From: JBBRLG01 sp038231495
Lineage (GTDB): Bacteria > Planctomycetota > Planctomycetia > Gemmatales > Gemmataceae
Direction of reading: 5' to 3'
Length of the DNA: 26,212 nt
Assembly: GCA_038231495.1 (NCBI GenBank)
Contig: JBBRLG010000025.1
Coordinates: forward strand, 1-26,212
The position numbers and the translations under genes were made by a program. Positions 22,856 to 26,212 of the stretch are shown in pieces (position 1 is the first letter of the stretch; every line of letters starts with the position of its first letter). The notes beneath the pieces are model-generated. The model saw nothing but the letters and a program-made list of their open reading frames with translations, was not told the origin of the DNA and ran no database searches.

Positions 22856-24460
22856 ATGTTCGGTGCCAAGCGCGCAACCTCTTTGCTGCTCTTCGCCACC
22901 TGGGCACTTGTGGGCGTCGTTTCGCCGGGGCCGTCCGCGGCCCAGCCCGGCCCGGTGTTCGATCGCGTCGTGCAGCGGTTTCAGCCCCCCAGCCCGGAAC
23001 CGCCCCTGGCCGACGGCACCGTCACGCCGCGGGCCGGTGACAACTGGACGCCCGCCGGCGCGGACCCCAACGAACCGCCGACGCCGGTAGTCAGCATCCA
23101 GGTCCACGTCCCCGCCGTCGCCAACGCCGGCCAGGAACTCGAATACCGCATCGTCGTGGAAAACCGCTCTCGTGCCGCCGCCCACCACGTCCTCGTCCGC
23201 GACAAGGTGCCGGACACCGCCCGCTTCGTCAAGGCCGCGCCGGAACCCAAGGACCGCGAGCCGGAGCTGCGCTGGGACCTCGGCACCATGCAGGGCGGCA
23301 CGCGCAAGGAAATCATCCTGACCCTGGTGCCAACCGGCGCCGGCGACGTGGAGAACACGGCCCGCGTCCAGTTCGACCACGGCCAGCGCGTCAAGACCGC
23401 CCTCTCCAAACCGACCTTGCGCGTCCGCGAAGTCGGCCCGGCCCAGGGCGTGATCGGCGCGGTGCTCAAGTACCAGATCGAGGTCACGAACGTCGGCTCG
23501 GCGGACGCCGTGGACGTGGACCTGACGAACATGCTGCCCGTCGGCGGCGAGTTGACGTTTTCCAACAGCGAGCCGTCCACGCCCGGCGACAACCCGCTGC
23601 GCTGGCGGCTCGGCACAATCGCGCCCGGCCAGACCCGGCGCGTGAAGTACGAAGTCATCGCCGCCAAGGCCGGCACCTGGTCCACCAAGGTCCGTGCCTC
23701 GACCAAGACCGTGGCGGAGGACGCTTCGACCACGATTACCGTGGGCGAGCCGAAGCTGAGCGTCATCAAGACGGGGCCGTCGCGCCGCCTCGTCAACCGC
23801 GCGGCGGCCTACCAGATCACGGTCGCCAACCCCGGCACCGTGGCGTTGACCGGCGTGCAGGTGGTGGACCGAATACCGGCCGACATTACTTTTCTCAGCG
23901 CCTCGGGCGGCGGTCAGCACGTCGGCGGCCAGGTGCAATGGGACCTCGGCAACATCCCGGCAGGCGGTCGCAAGGTGGTGCAGATGGTTATCCGCTCCGC
24001 CAAGCCCGGCGAGTTGACGAACGTGGCGGAGGTCCGCGCCGACCACGACTTACGGGCGCGCGACGCGGTGCTGACGACGTTTGAGAACCCGAAAACGCTG
24101 GCAATCGAAATCGAAAAGAACGTCGATCCGGTGGACGTGGGCCGCGAGGCAATTTACACCATCCGCGTGCTAAACCCGACGGGCCAGGGTGCGACGAACC
24201 TGGCTTTGGCAATCTTTGTCCCCGAGGAGTTGCGCGTCATCGACGCCCGCGGCCCCACGCAGGCCGACAAACGGCAGCCGAAGGTCACGTTTGCGTCGCT
24301 GCCGGCGTTGGGGGCGGGACTGGAAACCGCCTACACGTTGCGCGTGCAGGCTGCGAATCCGGGTGCGGCCCGTCTCAAGGTGGAGTTAACGGCGGACTCG
24401 CTGCCGCCGGGCACCGTCATCAGCCAGGACGAGAACGTGACCGTCGTGGAACCCAAATGA
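22856..24460 (+). CDS. Secreted protein with four DUF11-like (Ig-like) repeats
   Basis: This is a 534-aa protein from the ATG at 22856, with GGGAG about 8 nt upstream. It begins with a signal peptide (FGAKRATSLLLFATWALVGVV, cut probably near AAQ at 28-30). A proline-rich stretch (31-77) leads to four tandem beta-sandwich repeats at roughly 78-183, 187-296, 299-412 and 415-531. Repeats 1 to 3 carry the DUF11 signature: Y-x-I-x-V-x-N near the start, then a [RQ]W-[DR]-LG turn (W140, W250, W362). Repeat 4 has Y-T-I-R-V-L-N but lacks the Trp turn. Such repeats form extended stalks on the cell surface or in the periplasm; no anchor or sorting signal is visible at the C-terminus. No catalytic domain is present. 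Confidence 0.92.
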   Translation: MFGAKRATSLLLFATWALVGVVSPGPSAAQPGPVFDRVVQRFQPPSPEPPLADGTVTPRAGDNWTPAGADPNEPPTPVVSIQVHVPAVANAGQELEYRIVVENRSRAAAHHVLVRDKVPDTARFVKAAPEPKDREPELRWDLGTMQGGTRKEIILTLVPTGAGDVENTARVQFDHGQRVKTALSKPTLRVREVGPAQGVIGAVLKYQIEVTNVGSADAVDVDLTNMLPVGGELTFSNSEPSTPGDNPLRWRLGTIAPGQTRRVKYEVIAAKAGTWSTKVRASTKTVAEDASTTITVGEPKLSVIKTGPSRRLVNRAAAYQITVANPGTVALTGVQVVDRIPADITFLSASGGGQHVGGQVQWDLGNIPAGGRKVVQMVIRSAKPGELTNVAEVRADHDLRARDAVLTTFENPKTLAIEIEKNVDPVDVGREAIYTIRVLNPTGQGATNLALAIFVPEELRVIDARGPTQADKRQPKVTFASLPALGAGLETAYTLRVQAANPGAARLKVELTADSLPPGTVISQDENVTVVEPK

Positions 24461-24476
24461 GCCGGTTTTTCGCGGA

Positions 24477-24512
24477 CAGGCGAGCGGCGGACGAAAGTCC
24501 GCCGCTCGCCTG
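24477..24512. terminator. Perfect 16-bp hairpin with GAAA loop between convergent genes
   Basis: CAGGCGAGCGGCGGAC (24477-24492) and its exact reverse complement (24497-24512) enclose a GAAA tetraloop. It lies between the stops of the DUF11 gene (24460) and the convergent transporter (24520), the right place for a bidirectional terminator. No run of T follows on the plus strand; a TTTTT is upstream at 24466-24470, which would read as A on the other strand's far side. It may be a dispersed hairpin that also ends transcription. Confidence 0.65.
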
Positions 24513-24519
24513 AACTCTT

Positions 24520-26028
24520 TCACGTCACCCCGGCGGCGTCGGCCTCAGCCTGACCGCGCTCGAACCGCTTGCCGACGAAAATGAAGGCGACCGCCGCGGC
24601 GACCACGACCAGAGCCGTGATGCCAAAGAACGGCCCCGGCAACAACGGGCCGCGCTTCGCAGCTTCAACGGTCAGCGAGCCGCCGTACATCTGCGTCCAG
24701 CCCATGTTGAGGAAGTTGCCCAGCGTATTGGTCAGCAGAAAGCACGCGGTCACGAAACCCTTCATGCTCTTGGGTGCCGCCGTGTAAGCCAGTTCCAGCA
24801 TGGTGCCGTACAGCAGCACTTCGCCGAACGTCAACATGATGTAGGCCGCGGCGGGCCAAAAGACGGACACCTTGGCCGTCGCGATTACCACGGATTTCCC
24901 GGCTTGTTGGACTTCCTCCGTATGCCCTTCCGTCAAGAAGCCGGCCAACGCGATGATGCCGACAGCGGCCGCCGTCAGCAGGAAGCCGGCCAAAATCTTG
25001 CGCATCGGCGTAAAGATAGTGACTTTCGGGTCGAGGTAGGCGAACAGGAAGTTGAACGACGGCACCAGGATGATGACGAACAGGGGGTTGAGGAATTGCA
25101 GGTGATCGGGGGTGATCGTGATGTCCAGGATGGGTACGCGCAGATTAACGTAATCGTTGATGAAGGCGACCCAAAGCGAATCGTTGTGTTCGTACCCGAA
25201 CCAAAACAGAACCACCAGCGCGAAGATCCCGAACAGCCGAAAGAGGGTCTGCCACTGGAGCCGACGTTCCTCGGGCGTCAGGACGCGCGGTTCCGGCCTT
25301 TCCTCGGCGTAGTAGCGCTTACCAGCGGCGAAGATCGCCAGAGCAACGACCATGAGGCCGGCCGGGACGGCGAAGGCGACCGCGTAGGCTTCTTGCATGA
25401 GTTCCTTCGGCACGACGGGCGTGATCTGCTTGCCCTCGGCCAGCAGCGCGTCAGCCTGGGCACGCAGGCCCGGTTCGAGGTGGGCGAGAATGTATTGCTC
25501 GCGAACAAATGGTAACGCGAAAGTCGAAACCAGCGCGCCGACGTTAATGGCGAAGTAAAACCACAAGAACGCGGCACTGCGCAGCTGAAGTTGGCCCGGA
25601 CGCAGCTTGTCGTAAGTCTGGCCCATGAGCGTCGAGATGTTCGGCTTGATGACGCCGCTGCCGCCTGCCAACAGGGCCAGCGCGACGAACAGGGCCGTGT
25701 AGTTCGGAATGCCCAGGATGAAGTGCCCGGCGACGTAGGGGACCGAAAAGCCGACGATGGTCCAGTACCGGCCGAGCCAGCGGTCGGCGATGAAGCCGCC
25801 GACGAGCGGCAGGAAGTAGCACGCCATTTTGAACGCCGCGAAATAACTACCGGCGTCCCGGTCATCCAGGGAGAGAGCCTTCGTCATGTACAGCATCAGG
25901 ATGGTGCGCATGCCGTAGTAGGAGCTGCGCTCCGCGAACTCGCCCCAAAAGAAAAACCAAATGGCCGGGGGGTGGGTCTTCAAGACCGGCGGCGTTGCTT
26001 CCAACTCGGTTTTGTCCGGATATTCCAT
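24520..26028 (-). CDS. POT/PTR2-family proton-coupled oligopeptide transporter
   Basis: This is a 502-aa MFS-type membrane protein with about 12-14 hydrophobic segments. The POT proton/peptide motif ExxER is present as E30-F-A-E33-R34, followed by SSYYGMR (35-41). The second family signature, GSGVIKPNISTLMGQTYD, and the FLWFYFAINVGALVS helix are also clear. These carriers import di- and tripeptides with protons across the inner membrane. I chose the ATG at 26028, with GAGAGG about 10 nt upstream, over the in-frame 26064 start. A longer loop between helices 6 and 7 (LAEGKQITPVVPKELMQ and onward) is within family variation. It is a single gene, with a hairpin at each end. Confidence 0.95.
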   Translation of the reverse strand: MEYPDKTELEATPPVLKTHPPAIWFFFWGEFAERSSYYGMRTILMLYMTKALSLDDRDAGSYFAAFKMACYFLPLVGGFIADRWLGRYWTIVGFSVPYVAGHFILGIPNYTALFVALALLAGGSGVIKPNISTLMGQTYDKLRPGQLQLRSAAFLWFYFAINVGALVSTFALPFVREQYILAHLEPGLRAQADALLAEGKQITPVVPKELMQEAYAVAFAVPAGLMVVALAIFAAGKRYYAEERPEPRVLTPEERRLQWQTLFRLFGIFALVVLFWFGYEHNDSLWVAFINDYVNLRVPILDITITPDHLQFLNPLFVIILVPSFNFLFAYLDPKVTIFTPMRKILAGFLLTAAAVGIIALAGFLTEGHTEEVQQAGKSVVIATAKVSVFWPAAAYIMLTFGEVLLYGTMLELAYTAAPKSMKGFVTACFLLTNTLGNFLNMGWTQMYGGSLTVEAAKRGPLLPGPFFGITALVVVAAAVAFIFVGKRFERGQAEADAAGVT

Positions 26029-26076
26029 CGCCAGCGCCTCTCGTTCGGGGTTGGGTCCGATCAAACTTTTTGGCGA

Positions 26077-26138
26077 GCCGGGAGCGTAAGCGACCGGAGC
26101 TTAACTGCGGATAACCTACGGTCGCTTAAGCTCCCGGC
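26077..26138. repeat. 20-bp inverted repeat, GCCGGGAGC...CGACCG type
   Basis: GCCGGGAGCGTAAGCGACCG (26077-26096) pairs with 26119-26138 at 19 of 20 positions around a 22-nt loop. It lies 49 nt upstream of the transporter start. The string GCCGGGAGCGTAAGC is, from memory, a frequent dispersed repeat in Gemmata-type genomes. The last 74 bases of the window hold no recognisable gene. Confidence 0.75.
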
Positions 26139-26212
26139 ACGCCATTATTTTAACGGACCCAGTATAAGTACACCAAGGGATCGGCCACCAAAACACGGAG
26201 ATTTTAGCCTGC

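Noticed and set aside
1..26212. tRNA, rRNA or riboswitch genes
   Set aside because: No cloverleaf with a CCA-type end or T-loop, no rRNA core sequence and no recognisable riboswitch was found by eye in the intergenic gaps.

Overview
The window is high-GC bacterial chromosome. Its gene content points to a planctomycete, most likely of the Gemmata/Gemmataceae type: a Ser/Thr kinase with a planctomycete-style N-terminal extension and an extracytoplasmic beta-helix tail, a DUF11-repeat surface protein, a small VirJ-independent hypothetical of the DUF6941 kind, a zinc-ribbon membrane protein, and many short dispersed inverted repeats in the gaps between genes. No species can be named from sequence reading alone.

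Left part (1-5494): the 3' end of a GspE/PilB-type secretion or pilus ATPase is followed, after a heptamer-repeat element, by its inner-membrane partner PilC/GspF. MetF and an FKBP-type prolyl isomerase lie on the minus strand. A low-specificity threonine aldolase follows on the plus strand, and directly behind it is a 30-codon fossil of the C-terminus of a PstB-like phosphate ABC ATPase. Centre-left (4770-11247): a minus-strand unit encodes a molybdopterin oxidoreductase, an overlapping DUF6941-like protein and a small unknown protein. Divergent from it is a receptor-like Ser/Thr kinase, then a PD-(D/E)XK/Rpn-like conserved hypothetical.

The most notable region is the six-gene minus-strand cassette at 11263-20048. 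In transcription order it encodes a 351-aa unknown, a 189-aa unknown, a soluble FtsH-like AAA+ metalloprotease with an extra N-terminal domain, a 90-aa unknown, an 1127-aa two-part protein, and a RavA-like MoxR AAA+ ATPase. It resembles the FtsH/MoxR/vWA 'ternary' NTP-dependent conflict systems described from comparative genomics of planctomycetes and other complex bacteria, but no vWA-domain partner is visible in this window. Each loosely spaced junction of the cassette carries a repeat element, while the two tight junctions (9 and 12 nt) carry none.

Right part (20134-26212): a zinc-ribbon multi-pass membrane protein, a DegT/DnrJ/EryC1/StrS-family PLP enzyme, a secreted protein of four DUF11-like repeats, and a POT/PTR2-family proton-coupled peptide transporter. 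Inverted repeats separate them, including a perfect 16-bp hairpin between the two convergent last genes. No rRNA, tRNA, CRISPR array, intact insertion sequence or prophage was recognised.
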